Positions 42,486 through 51,588 of a stretch of 57,933 bases of DNA are shown in pieces (the first letter of the stretch is position 1; the number at the start of each line of letters is the position of its first letter). The DNA is from CAZYYO01 sp964650965 (lineage in GTDB: Bacteria; Bacillota; Clostridia; Lachnospirales; Lachnospiraceae). Location: NCBI GenBank assembly GCA_964650965.1, contig CAZYYO010000006.1:1-57933 (forward strand), read 5' to 3'. The translations under genes and the position numbers were made by a program. The notes under the pieces were generated by a model. That model was not told the origin of the DNA and searched no databases. It worked only from the letters and a program-made list of their open reading frames with translations.

Positions 42486-44934
42486 CTAAGCCAGTGTATA
42501 TAGTTTCACTGTTCCAGATAGTCCGGTAATTGCATGTGCTGCTCCCCGCATTCGCTGTTCCATCTTGCCACTTCCAGCCGATAAGCCTAATGTGGTTGCC
42601 TGTTCTATTACCAGATGGTTCTCACCCTCCTGAAGAAATGGTGTTACATCAAAATAATATCCTGGTGTAATCTGATAGCCTGCTGAATTTCCATTTACAA
42701 ACACCTCAATCGCTTCTGCCGCTTCCTCAATTGCCACAACCACCTGCTGACCTGCTGTTGCCTGAAAATCTGCCTCATAACGGATAAAGCCGCCAAAGTC
42801 CTTCTCTTCCTGTTGCACATCATCTGGAAGGCTGACCAGCTTACTGCCGGTAAAGGATGGATAGTCCAGCGCCTTGCAGGTACTTCTGGTAAATTCTGTC
42901 AGGGTTACTTCCGTCCCCTTATTTATAATGTAAGACACCTGAGAGGAATGGCTGGCAATCAGCTGCTGAGCTTCCTCCGTAATGATTACTGCAAGACTCT
43001 TTCTGGACTCTAAGGTAATATCCATGCTATTTTCTTCCTGCACCCAATCTACAGAGACGAAGGTTTCATTCCATGGATCGTAAATCACCGGTGTTCCAGT
43101 GTATTCAGATACATTTCCAGGAAGCACCAGCTTGCCATGGTAGGTTGTCACACCTTCATTTACCAGGAAAAATACCTTCTCCGCTCCTTCATAGTGAAGT
43201 ATGTGAACCCGGTCTCCCTGGGGCTGCAGCTTTGCATCCTGACAGCTGTATGGGTGCATAATCTGCTTTTGGCACAATCACATACTTAAATTCTCCTGCT
43301 TTCTCCATATAATCCAGCGGCAAAAAGAGATAATCTACTCCTGCTTCATAGACTGCTCTTGCCGGAAGGTCCAGGGTCTGACACGCTCCTGCCCAATCGG
43401 ATTCTGCATGATAGTAGATTGCCACAGGAACAACCGGCTTACCACCAGACAACAGGGATGCCACGCGATTCATATAACGGCACAGCTGTCCAAAGGCACG
43501 ATACTGTGGATTATTTCCATGAGCATAGAAATGTGGCGGGCAGTCCGAATCCGGAAAATCCTTGGGGGAAAATGCATGAGGGACATAGTTATTAATTCCT
43601 CGTACCAGAAAATGATCTGCCAGATATTTCTGTTCATACACCCCAGAGCTCCAGCCATAATTGCCGAAAATCTCACACATGGCCTGTCCCTTCTTCTGTG
43701 GGTCCAACGCAGCCAGGGATTGTGCCAGTTTGGCCAATGTATAGTGATAGAAACCTGCGTTTCGTTCTCTTCCCATAATATCCGTGGTAACAAGCTCCTC
43801 TCCCTGGGGAAGCACCTGGCCACCAATATCATCAATGCCAGCCATATCCTGACCTTCCAGTCCCCGGAAATAATGTCCTAATCCGCTTCCTGTTGTGCAA
43901 TGGGTGTCACTGTCTTCAATCATATGTCCGATGTACTGTACGCCATGAGCACGGCACCAGTCGCCTACCTGATAGGAGAAGCAATCCTTCACCAGCTTGG
44001 TTACAGCATCCATATAGCATACACGGAATTTTTGAGTCATTTCCTGATTGTAACCATTTTCCCATAACAGGGGCATGCACTGCTTGTAGTCCTGACCCCA
44101 GGTCTCTGCCAGCATTTGTCCTAAGGGTTCACTCCATGGAAGATCCTGCTGGGTGCCTAACACATTGTGCTGGGCATAGAGAATTCCATTTCCCAGCTCC
44201 GGTTCATCCGAGAAGAAGCCTGCAATGGTATTGCCGAAATATTTCTCGTAATGCTGTAAATGTGGCTCGTAGACTGCCTGTATCAACAACTTACAGCTGT
44301 CTTGATTCATCATATTAATATAATTTCTATGAGGACCATAATTTGCTGAAATCACGGTAGCATATGCCTGCCAATCGCCCTCTGGCTTCTCAAAGAAATC
44401 CTGTCCTGTTAGATCCACGCACTGACCATTGGGTCCATAGGCTGCCACTGATAGAATTCTGTCATCCTGTCTATCCTTCACTCCCTTAGCAGAGCCTGTC
44501 ATCATTATCTTTTGCATCATGGTCATTTCCAGCTTCACCGGCTTCATCAGCTGTCTGCTCTTAAGGGCAATCCTCTTAGCTCTTCCCGTATAGGAGAACT
44601 TCCGGGTCATAACACTTCTGCGATACAACGCCGGGTCTGCATCTATCACGGCTCCATTAGCATAGCCCGTTGGAAAATGGGAATCATCCAAAATCCACAC
44701 CTTCATATTTCGCTTAGAAGCCTCATCCAAAATTGCATCCATATCCTGCCACCACTTAGGTCCACAGAAATCTGGATGAGGACGACTCTCCACACAAAAA
44801 GCCTCACACCCTGCATCCTGAATCACACCAACATATTTTCTTAACGTTGCCTCATCTTCTCCATGCTGCCAGAAGAAGGGGAGCATATGGTTCTCGTACT
44901 TTACTTTTGAAGTAATCATGTTATTGTCTGTCAT
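42486..44934 (-). pseudogene. GH106-like glycoside hydrolase, interrupted
   Basis: Two overlapping frames form one damaged gene. The first 581 residues (44934-43189) start ENHMLPFFWQHGEDEATLRKY and contain VWILDDSHFPTGYANG, both typical of GH106/alpha-L-rhamnosidase-like proteins. After YVIVPKADYAPI the frame runs into unrelated residues and a stop. The next frame (about 43277-42486) resumes family-like sequence with DRVHILHYEGAEKVFFLVNEG and a C-terminal galactose-binding-like domain ending GLSGTVKLYTLA. In relatives a further segment normally lies between PKADY and the V-H-H-Y-E strand, so a deletion with frameshift near 43235-43270 is likely. The intact protein would have had about 900 or more residues. 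Sequencing error cannot be excluded. Confidence 0.78.
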
Positions 44935-45032
44935 ATGACAGTCCTCTCTTTTATGTTCTATGATTGATATTATTTTTCAAGGTTACCTACTCTTACTACC
45001 TAAAACTATACACGAAAATGGAAGATATTATT

Positions 45033-45072
45033 ATCATATTGTTTTGTTTTTTATCACATAATTTTGTTTTTC
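45033..45072. promoter_or_regulatory. Tandem 20-bp direct repeats upstream of the GH106-like gene
   Basis: ATCATATTGTTTTGTTTTTT (45033-45052) is followed by ATCACATAATTTTGTTTTTC (45053-45072), 16 of 20 identical and exactly adjacent. They lie about 100-140 bases upstream of the start at 44934. Candidate AraC half-sites. Confidence 0.5.
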
Positions 45073-45196
45073 ATATTCTTTATATCTGATTTTCTACCAG
45101 GACAAGGTCCGTGTTTATATAATATCTATAAAACATAATGGCATACCCCTCCCAATATTCCCAACCAAAACTCTTGCGAATAAAATCCCTCATAAA

Positions 45197-45256
45197 ACGA
45201 AAAATCCCCACACACCGTGACCTTTACTCCTAAGTCTCACAAATATATGGGGATTC
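45197..45256 (-). terminator. Intrinsic terminator of the DUF624 operon
   Basis: On the minus strand AATCCCCA, inner GTGA/TCAC pairing, TGGGGAT, then TTTTCG. It lies about 300 bases past the DUF624 stop, beyond repeat copy 3, as if the repeat had inserted between the gene and its terminator. Confidence 0.7.
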
Positions 45257-45301
45257 ATCATTCATTCTATTACTTACTCACCAATATCTTCCAGGTAACC
45301 A

Positions 45302-45532
45302 GGCAGATAGTCCCGTCTTGCCCCCGATGGTTCATTCTATTAGAGATTAGATGCTCTTGGCATTCCAATCGAATCCAGCAATTCGCAGACAGGACGTCTG
45401 CGAAAGGCTTAAACTGAGCCATGGATGGCGAATTTAAGCCGCTTGCGTCCCCCGCCGGCAAATTTCCCTGGAATGCCTAGAGCATCTTATCCCCAATAGC
45501 GAACCATCGGGGGCAAGACGGGACAATCTGCC
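45302..45532 (+). repeat. Long-hairpin repeat element, copy 3 (core 45375-45449)
   Basis: A 231-bp element. The left arm begins GGCAGATAGTCCCGTCTTGC and the right arm is its imperfect complement ending in GACGGGACAATCTGCC. The weaker outer pairing CAGGTA/TACCTG extends to about 45291-45545. The core is identical over 75 bases to copy 4. Hairpin 2 uses GGCTTAAA/TTTAAGCC. It begins 12-25 bases after the DUF624 stop. Confidence 0.9.
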
Positions 45533-45556
45533 GCCACCTACCTGCAACATACCTTC

Positions 45557-46210
45557 TTACACTGTAACATCATCCTCCAAATGATTCTTCCTATCCTCCC
45601 TTGCCTTCTGCTCCTCTGTCATCAGACGATAAAAGGATTTCTCCAACATTTTCACAAAGACAATCATATACATCACCGGAAGAAGAAGAATCAGCCAAAC
45701 CTGAAAATAAATCAGCATTCCAAATACTGCTGCCAGCGCAAGCAATGCAAGATTTCCAAAAGGATGCATCAGCATAATGAGAAATGAGCTGCGAAAGGAC
45801 TTCCATAGCGTATTTTCAAATCGCGCAATGTATCCAAAGCAATATAACGCAGTTAGCAAGAATAACAAAGCCAGCACCAGCATTGCCAGATACAGCAATC
45901 CTCGGCCTTCCCCCTTCATTGCCATCTGATATAAATAGGAAATATCATAAATTGCCAGCGCTGCAACCACCACTTCAATCACCCATAAAATCGTAGCACT
46001 TTTGAAATTCTTCCGAAATTCCTGCCAATAGAGATGGAAGGGATATTCTCTGTCATGAAGAAGATTCTTCTGGGTGACAGAATACATTGCTGTAGTTGCC
46101 GCTCCAATGGTGAAGATTGGAATGCATGCAATTAACCAGCATGCATTCACAATCAGACATTGTGCAACTTTATTTAAGCTTGCCATAATCTTACTTTCCT
46201 GATAATCCAT
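45557..46210 (-). CDS. DUF624 (YesL-type) membrane protein
   Basis: A 217-residue integral membrane protein with about five or six hydrophobic segments. It starts MDYQESKIMASLNKVAQCLIVNACWLI and has the Pro-containing second part of the first span (ACIPIFTIGAATTAMY) typical of DUF624. These proteins sit beside LplB/YtcP-type sugar permeases; their role is unknown and thought to be accessory to transport. It begins three bases after the second permease, with AAAGGA overlapping that gene's end. Last gene of the importer operon. Confidence 0.92.
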   Translation of the reverse strand: MDYQESKIMASLNKVAQCLIVNACWLIACIPIFTIGAATTAMYSVTQKNLLHDREYPFHLYWQEFRKNFKSATILWVIEVVVAALAIYDISYLYQMAMKGEGRGLLYLAMLVLALLFLLTALYCFGYIARFENTLWKSFRSSFLIMLMHPFGNLALLALAAVFGMLIYFQVWLILLLPVMYMIVFVKMLEKSFYRLMTEEQKAREDRKNHLEDDVTV

Positions 46211-46213
46211 AGT

Positions 46214-47128
46214 TTATTCCTTTACTGCTCCAAGAAGGGAGCCCTTCTGCAGCTGCTTCTGTGCAAAAGGCATACACATTAATACCGGAAGTGTTGCAAT
46301 TAAGATAACACAATAGCTTACAAGATACTTATTCCAATCCGGAGTTGCCGCCTGGAGAATACTGCTGTTATCTGCAACGATCTGCTTAATCCACAGCTGA
46401 AGCGGCCAAATCTCCCGATTACTAGGTACATAGATGGAAGCCTCGAACCAGGAGTTCCAGGATAGGATGGCTGTGTTAATCATACATACTGTAATCAATC
46501 CCATGGACTGAGGAAGGAGAATCTTGAACATAATAGTAAAATGTCCTGCACCATCTAACTCTGCAGATTCAATGGTGGAATAAGGAACCTGCTTATACGC
46601 ATTCATTGTCATAATAATAAACATGGCATTGGTACAGCCTGGAATAATCAAAGACCAGATGGTTCCTGTCATTCCCAGGTTACGAATCACCATATAGGTT
46701 GGTACCGTTCCGCCGCCAAACATCATGGTGAAAATGAAGAACAATGTCATAAATCCTGATAGTTTTGTCTTGCGGAAGATACAGTATGCACCAATGACAT
46801 TCATAATTAATCCAAAGATTACATTTCCAGCAACATAGACTATGGTAATTCCATAGCTTCGAATAATAGCCAGATCACTATAATTTATGGTCTTATCATA
46901 TCCAACCCAGTTGGGCTTCCCGTCTGGTGTAATCCATTTCCAGAGAATTCCACTGTGGGCAATGACTTGCTGTCCATCTGATACAGATACCATGGCTGTA
47001 TGCCACATGGGAATTACTGCGATAAAGATACACAGAAACAGAAATAACAGAATCAAAACATCTGCAATCCGCTCTCCCGCACCTGGGTGGACGACCATAC
47101 CTTCTTTATATTTTGGTTTTCTACTCAT
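46214..47128 (-). CDS. Sugar ABC transporter permease, YtcP/LplC (MalG-like) type
   Basis: A 304-residue membrane subunit with six predicted spans. The ATPase-contact loop reads STIESAELDGAGHFTIMFKI, and the C-terminus KGSLLGAVKE matches the KG-x-x-GAVKG end typical of LplC/YtcP proteins. It pairs with the permease at 47141-48094, 12 bases away. The start follows AGGAGG. The system has a binding protein and two permeases but no ATPase gene nearby. Confidence 0.95.
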   Translation of the reverse strand: MSRKPKYKEGMVVHPGAGERIADVLILLFLFLCIFIAVIPMWHTAMVSVSDGQQVIAHSGILWKWITPDGKPNWVGYDKTINYSDLAIIRSYGITIVYVAGNVIFGLIMNVIGAYCIFRKTKLSGFMTLFFIFTMMFGGGTVPTYMVIRNLGMTGTIWSLIIPGCTNAMFIIMTMNAYKQVPYSTIESAELDGAGHFTIMFKILLPQSMGLITVCMINTAILSWNSWFEASIYVPSNREIWPLQLWIKQIVADNSSILQAATPDWNKYLVSYCVILIATLPVLMCMPFAQKQLQKGSLLGAVKE

Positions 47129-47140
47129 TTTATCGTCCTC

Positions 47141-48094
47141 CTAAAACAGTGAATTCTTGGTTGCCTTGGCACTTAATTTGTTACCTGTAATCAATAGAAT
47201 TGTTCCAAGAATGGATTGGAATAATCCAGATGCGGTAGACAATCCGAAATCTGTAGAGCTTCCGAATGCCATTCGGTAAGTATAAGTACTTAAGCAGTCT
47301 GAGAATTCATAGGTGGATGGCATATAAATCAGCAGTACCTTATCAAATCCTGCCATAAATACCAGTCCAATCTGCATGGTAAACATCATTACAATAATAG
47401 GCATAATCTGTGGGATGGTAATGTTCCATACCCTCTGCCATCTGGTTGCCCCGTCAATACAGGCTGCCTCATACAGATTCTGATTAATTCCTTCAATGGT
47501 TGCTATGTAGATAATGGCTCCATATCCTGCCCCCTGCCATACACCAAGTAAGGTGTTAATCAGCCAGAAGGAGGGACCATTTACCGCCAGCCAGTTCTGT
47601 GCCGGCAATCCAAACAGCGTCAAAAACTGGGTAATTGCTCCATTATTATTTAAAAATTCCTGTGCCAGAGAACAGCATACTACTGCTGATACAAAATATG
47701 GCATATAGGTGAGGGTCTGAATGGTTCTAGACAATCGCTTGCTTCTCACCAGTCCAATTAACAGACCTAAAATAACCGGAGCTATAAATCCAATGGTAAG
47801 ATTCAGCAGTGCCATACAGGCCGTATTACGGAATGCAATGGGAAACTGCCTTCCTGTAAACAGCTCCACAAAATTATCCATGCCAACCCAGGTACTTCCA
47901 AATAATCCCTTGGCAACCTTGTAATCTTCGAAGGCCATTAATATTCCTACCATAGGAATATACTTAAACACTACAAAGAATACAAAGGGAATTAAAAAGA
48001 TTACGTAAATTGGCCAGTTTTTCTTAATGTCGTAGCTCCAGCTCTTCTTATTAGAGGGAAGCTCTGGGCTTTTGGCTTTTTTATTATTTGCCAT
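47141..48094 (-). CDS. Sugar ABC transporter permease, LplB (MalF-like) type
   Basis: A 317-residue membrane subunit. A cytosolic leader of about 25 residues precedes KKNWPIYVIFLIPFVFFVVF, the first span. The EAA loop is EAACIDGATRWQRVW. It is very close to the truncated permease at 1-775 over the whole shared length, so the two importers arose by duplication. ATG 48094 is preferred over 48103 because AAAGGA is then eight bases upstream. It forms a heterodimer with the next permease. Confidence 0.95.
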   Translation of the reverse strand: MANNKKAKSPELPSNKKSWSYDIKKNWPIYVIFLIPFVFFVVFKYIPMVGILMAFEDYKVAKGLFGSTWVGMDNFVELFTGRQFPIAFRNTACMALLNLTIGFIAPVILGLLIGLVRSKRLSRTIQTLTYMPYFVSAVVCCSLAQEFLNNNGAITQFLTLFGLPAQNWLAVNGPSFWLINTLLGVWQGAGYGAIIYIATIEGINQNLYEAACIDGATRWQRVWNITIPQIMPIIVMMFTMQIGLVFMAGFDKVLLIYMPSTYEFSDCLSTYTYRMAFGSSTDFGLSTASGLFQSILGTILLITGNKLSAKATKNSLF

Positions 48095-48129
48095 GTGACT
48101 CATCCTTTTCTTATTCTGAGATATATTAT

Positions 48130-48161
48130 TTCTGCCTCAGGCTGTTACACCTGAAGCAGAA
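48130..48161 (-). terminator. Stem-loop between binding-protein and permease genes
   Basis: TTCTGCCTCAGG pairs with CCTGAAGCAGAA across an 8-base loop, 13 bases after the binding-protein stop. There is no U-run, so it is better read as an mRNA-stabilising or processing stem. The other importer has a hairpin at the same place (1048-1103). Confidence 0.65.
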
Positions 48162-48174
48162 GGTTCCTTATTTC

Positions 48175-50115
48175 TTATTTTCCATTCAGTAAATCTGCTA
48201 CTCTCTGATATGCTTTCAATACTTCCTCTGGATTCAAGTCCTCTAACAGACCAACATATTCATCCCATGCACCATTGCCTGTGCCATTCTTAATCATGTT
48301 AGGAACTTTGGTACTGATAATATCGTTAGAGTTATTGGTAAGCTTATTGTCCAGCTTAGATTCTGCATCGGTAAATAAAGTTGAATACTGTAATGGATAT
48401 CCGGTATTCTTATAGGATGCATATAATATCTGTGCTGTCTTAACTACCTCTGTATGTCCTTCGTCATAGGTATAGCTTCCGTCAGACGGATTAGCGATTC
48501 GATTGTAACCCAGGCCAAGACGCATTGGCTTAATAGCATTACAGATATCATTAGAGCCATCTACATTTAACACATAGGTAAAGGTTCCATCATCATGCTG
48601 TTCAATGGTGTAAGCACTAGTAATGCCAGCCTCCTTGTACAGGTCATTTTCAATCTTAGTAGATTTATACTGCTCTTCATTTAATCCCATGCAAATCAGG
48701 CAGTTACCCTCATCCGTATAGAAATAATCAAACATGGTAAATAATGCTGCCAGATCTTTGTCCTTTGCCTTATCAGTAATACAGATTCCACTTCCTACAC
48801 GGCTGTCCTGGTACATTGCAGATGGTTCTACGAATTTCTGTGCATCGGTACCATACATATCATTGATTGGAGATGGGCATCCCATAACATAAGCGTTTTT
48901 AGCATCAGTAGCATCTGCACAGGTTGCACGAATGGTTTTGCCTAAGGTTCCAATGGTTCCCCACCACAAACCTACCTTTCCTTGTGTCATTCCATTCTTA
49001 TTGGTTTCAAAGAAGATTTCAGAAGAACGGGTCTCGAACTTACTGTCAAGCCAGCCATTCTTATACCAGGTATTCATAGCATCAATATAATTCTTGAAAT
49101 CATCTGATACTGCGGAATACTCTGCGGTGCCATCTTTTGTAGTATATACCGAACCATCTGCATTACCAAAGGAGGACACCAGGTCTCCCATTGCCATATA
49201 TCCCTGATAATAGGTTCCAATTGGATATGCATCTGCATCTTCTGCAAAGCTTCTCTCAGCAATTGCCTTGGAAAAGGCATCTGCCATCCACTCCCAGTCA
49301 CTTACGGTGTAGGGATAATCCTTGCCACTTGGGAAGATTACATTATCTGTATAATCATTATCCGGGTCTGCACCATCATTGCTAGTGAAGCTTGTGACTT
49401 CATTCTTCTTCCAGCCTTCTAAGTTACCGGAAGACTGTGCCTTAGATAATGGAGTAACGGCCGGATGTCCATTCTGCTGCACATAGGCACTATCCCAATC
49501 CCATACATATTCTGTAGGAGTTGCGTATTCTACAATCCAGTCGCGGCGATAGGAATATCCGCCCCACATATTACCAACCCCTTGGTTAGAGAAGCCGGCA
49601 ATCTTCAGATACTGGGTATTACCATCCTCATCTGTGCTGGTAACTCTCGCCTTAATATCCGGATTTTCGTCCAAAAGCTTTACATAATTAGGCATATATT
49701 TCTCAACATATTCTGTAATATCCATAGCTATGCCTTCCTCATACAGGCTTTCTACGCCGCTGGAAATGGACAGGTCGATAATTTCAGGATACTCTCCTGT
49801 GGAAATCATGGTATTAAAGTTGTCTGCTTCTGCTCCTGCGATTGGATTCTGGAAGGACAAGGTTACCTGGGTTCCTTCTTCATCATCCTTGGCAATTCCG
49901 CCATTTTCCACATCCCAGCTTTGTGCATTCAGCCACTGGATTCCTGGATTATCATCATACTTCTCATAGTAGGTTCCTGCTCCATCTGTGGTGTAAATCC
50001 ACCATGTAAAGTCATCCTTACCTGACGATTTGGAGCCACACCCTGTTGCAGTAACGGCTGTTGTTAATACCATTGCAGCAGCCAATCCTAGGCTCATTAA
50101 TTTTTTCAGTTTCAT
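48175..50115 (-). CDS. Extracellular sugar-binding lipoprotein of ABC importer
   Basis: A 646-residue solute-binding lipoprotein with signal peptide and lipobox TATGC (Cys 26), then GSKSSGKDD. It is a paralogue of the protein at 1118-3040, with similar conserved blocks throughout but diverged stretches in the likely ligand cleft (about 165-185 and 440-560). The start follows GGAGGG. First gene of the transport part of the 12-kb block; an AraC gene precedes it on the same strand by 128 bases. Ligand unknown; the neighbouring GH2 and GH43 genes suggest a plant-type oligosaccharide. Confidence 0.95.
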   Translation of the reverse strand: MKLKKLMSLGLAAAMVLTTAVTATGCGSKSSGKDDFTWWIYTTDGAGTYYEKYDDNPGIQWLNAQSWDVENGGIAKDDEEGTQVTLSFQNPIAGAEADNFNTMISTGEYPEIIDLSISSGVESLYEEGIAMDITEYVEKYMPNYVKLLDENPDIKARVTSTDEDGNTQYLKIAGFSNQGVGNMWGGYSYRRDWIVEYATPTEYVWDWDSAYVQQNGHPAVTPLSKAQSSGNLEGWKKNEVTSFTSNDGADPDNDYTDNVIFPSGKDYPYTVSDWEWMADAFSKAIAERSFAEDADAYPIGTYYQGYMAMGDLVSSFGNADGSVYTTKDGTAEYSAVSDDFKNYIDAMNTWYKNGWLDSKFETRSSEIFFETNKNGMTQGKVGLWWGTIGTLGKTIRATCADATDAKNAYVMGCPSPINDMYGTDAQKFVEPSAMYQDSRVGSGICITDKAKDKDLAALFTMFDYFYTDEGNCLICMGLNEEQYKSTKIENDLYKEAGITSAYTIEQHDDGTFTYVLNVDGSNDICNAIKPMRLGLGYNRIANPSDGSYTYDEGHTEVVKTAQILYASYKNTGYPLQYSTLFTDAESKLDNKLTNNSNDIISTKVPNMIKNGTGNGAWDEYVGLLEDLNPEEVLKAYQRVADLLNGK

Positions 50116-50243
50116 ATAAACCCTCCTCTTTCTATTGGAAAATCATGTACGCACCCCATGCACAAAAGATGTGCTGCACAGGCGTACTCTGTGCAATTTT
50201 GTTGTTTCTTAATTTATATTCTAAAAGGATACCGTATTTCTGG

Positions 50244-51497
50244 TTATTGATTTTTCGCTATCCTTATAGTTTTTTCACTACAATTCCGATATTCCCCAGG
50301 GCTGATTCCCATTGCCCTTCGGAAGATGTCTCCAAAATAGCTTTGAGCTGTAAATCCCAGCTTTTCGCTAATTTCTGCCACGGAAAGATTGGTGTTTTTC
50401 AACAGCTGGCAGGCCTCATTTAGCTTCTTATCCTGAATATATTCCTTTAGACCTACACCCATCTCCTGCTTAAAACACCGGCTCAGATAATAGTCGGAAT
50501 ATCCAATAAAATCTGCCAGCTCATGGATAGAAAGCTTACTGTTGATATGTAGGTTAATATAATCACACACCTTCTGAATCTTAGGGGAAATGCCTTCCTC
50601 ACTCTTCAGGCGATGTACTCTGGCCACAAAATCTGCAATAGCATAGCTTCCTATTTCTGTTAATTCCTCCAAACTCTCGCAACGATCTATCTGCATAAGG
50701 TAATGATCGCTCATGGCATATGCAATTTCTGGATGAAGTCCTCCTCGAATAGCGGCTCGGGATATTAAGGTAATAAAGGTAATCTCATGAACCTGATATT
50801 GATGAAGTGCTGTTCCCTCTGCTATATTTCCAAGAGCGCCTTCATGCCCCAGACGGTTTTGATATATCTTGTAATCCTGGCTGCCCTCCTCCACACAGGT
50901 AAGCATCTTTCTCTCAAGCTCGTAGGTATTATGCTGGCATACCCCTATGCTTTCCTTATATTTCTTCTCTCTGCTCTCTGAGTAGTTCTGATAGAAATCT
51001 CCAAAATTCAACTTTTCTCCTGTAATGCAATAATGAAACATCATGCCGTATTCCAGGAATTTGGTAATGGTAATCACCGGAATTTCCTCAATCACCTTCA
51101 TAAACTTATGCTTGGAAGCAATCGATAGCTTCAGGCCATCTAGTCGCTGCACAATATGTTTCTTCGAATATTCATCTGCAAAAACAGGTCCTAAGATATG
51201 AATTCCTGTAATCTGTCCCGCTTCTTCCTGGGTCTCTGCAATCCAATAGAGTCCCAGACAATTGTTTTTCAGAATCGATTTTCCCATATAATCCTTGGGA
51301 TTATCCTGGCTGGCGTAATTCAATTCCATGGACTTAGCATCATTGCCCAGCATAAAGAAGGTTAGAATCTCTTCTGTTCTTGCTTTATCAATGTACTGGA
51401 TATCATAGCTGCCACTAAATCGGGTGTACCTGATTCCCGAAACTGCCAGAAGCATCTTACGAAACCATTCCACCTTCTGGTTCTTATCCTGCTCCAT
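50244..51497 (-). CDS. AraC-family transcriptional regulator
   Basis: A 417-residue regulator of the same class as those at 3245, 21428 and 23993. The central motif is ISRAAIRGGLHPEIAYAMSD and the C-terminal double helix-turn-helix has IHELADFIGYSDYYLSRCFK and VAEISEKLGFTAQSYFGDIF (about 315-410). It is upstream of and in line with the binding-protein and permease genes, so probably their activator. The start follows AAGGGGG. Confidence 0.93.
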   Translation of the reverse strand: MEQDKNQKVEWFRKMLLAVSGIRYTRFSGSYDIQYIDKARTEEILTFFMLGNDAKSMELNYASQDNPKDYMGKSILKNNCLGLYWIAETQEEAGQITGIHILGPVFADEYSKKHIVQRLDGLKLSIASKHKFMKVIEEIPVITITKFLEYGMMFHYCITGEKLNFGDFYQNYSESREKKYKESIGVCQHNTYELERKMLTCVEEGSQDYKIYQNRLGHEGALGNIAEGTALHQYQVHEITFITLISRAAIRGGLHPEIAYAMSDHYLMQIDRCESLEELTEIGSYAIADFVARVHRLKSEEGISPKIQKVCDYINLHINSKLSIHELADFIGYSDYYLSRCFKQEMGVGLKEYIQDKKLNEACQLLKNTNLSVAEISEKLGFTAQSYFGDIFRRAMGISPGEYRNCSEKTIRIAKNQ

Positions 51498-51588
51498 GTC
51501 ATCCCCCTTCCTACCCTAATACCATCCTCCATAGGCTGTATTCATATGGAGAAGCAACAAATTCTATGATGGATACCTCCGGAAAGAT

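Noticed and set aside
45270..45461. 63-codon open frame on the minus strand containing SGLNSPSMAQFKPFADVLSA, repeated at 57597-57788 and within 28569-28967
   Set aside because: The shared peptide is just the translation of the conserved repeat core; no ribosome site, flanks differ, and copy 1 breaks the frame. The conserved signal is paired bases, not codons.
45302..45532. Retron or HEARO/OMEGA-type guide RNA
   Set aside because: No reverse transcriptase, IscB/IsrB/TnpB or other partner gene in the window, and size and core do not match what I know of these RNAs. Kept as an unassigned structured repeat.
45302..45532. Hammerhead ribozyme, because the core contains CTGA...GAA
   Set aside because: The hammerhead needs CUGAUGA then GAAA and a third stem with a cleavage site; here only CUGA precedes the inner stem and the outer helix is continuous.
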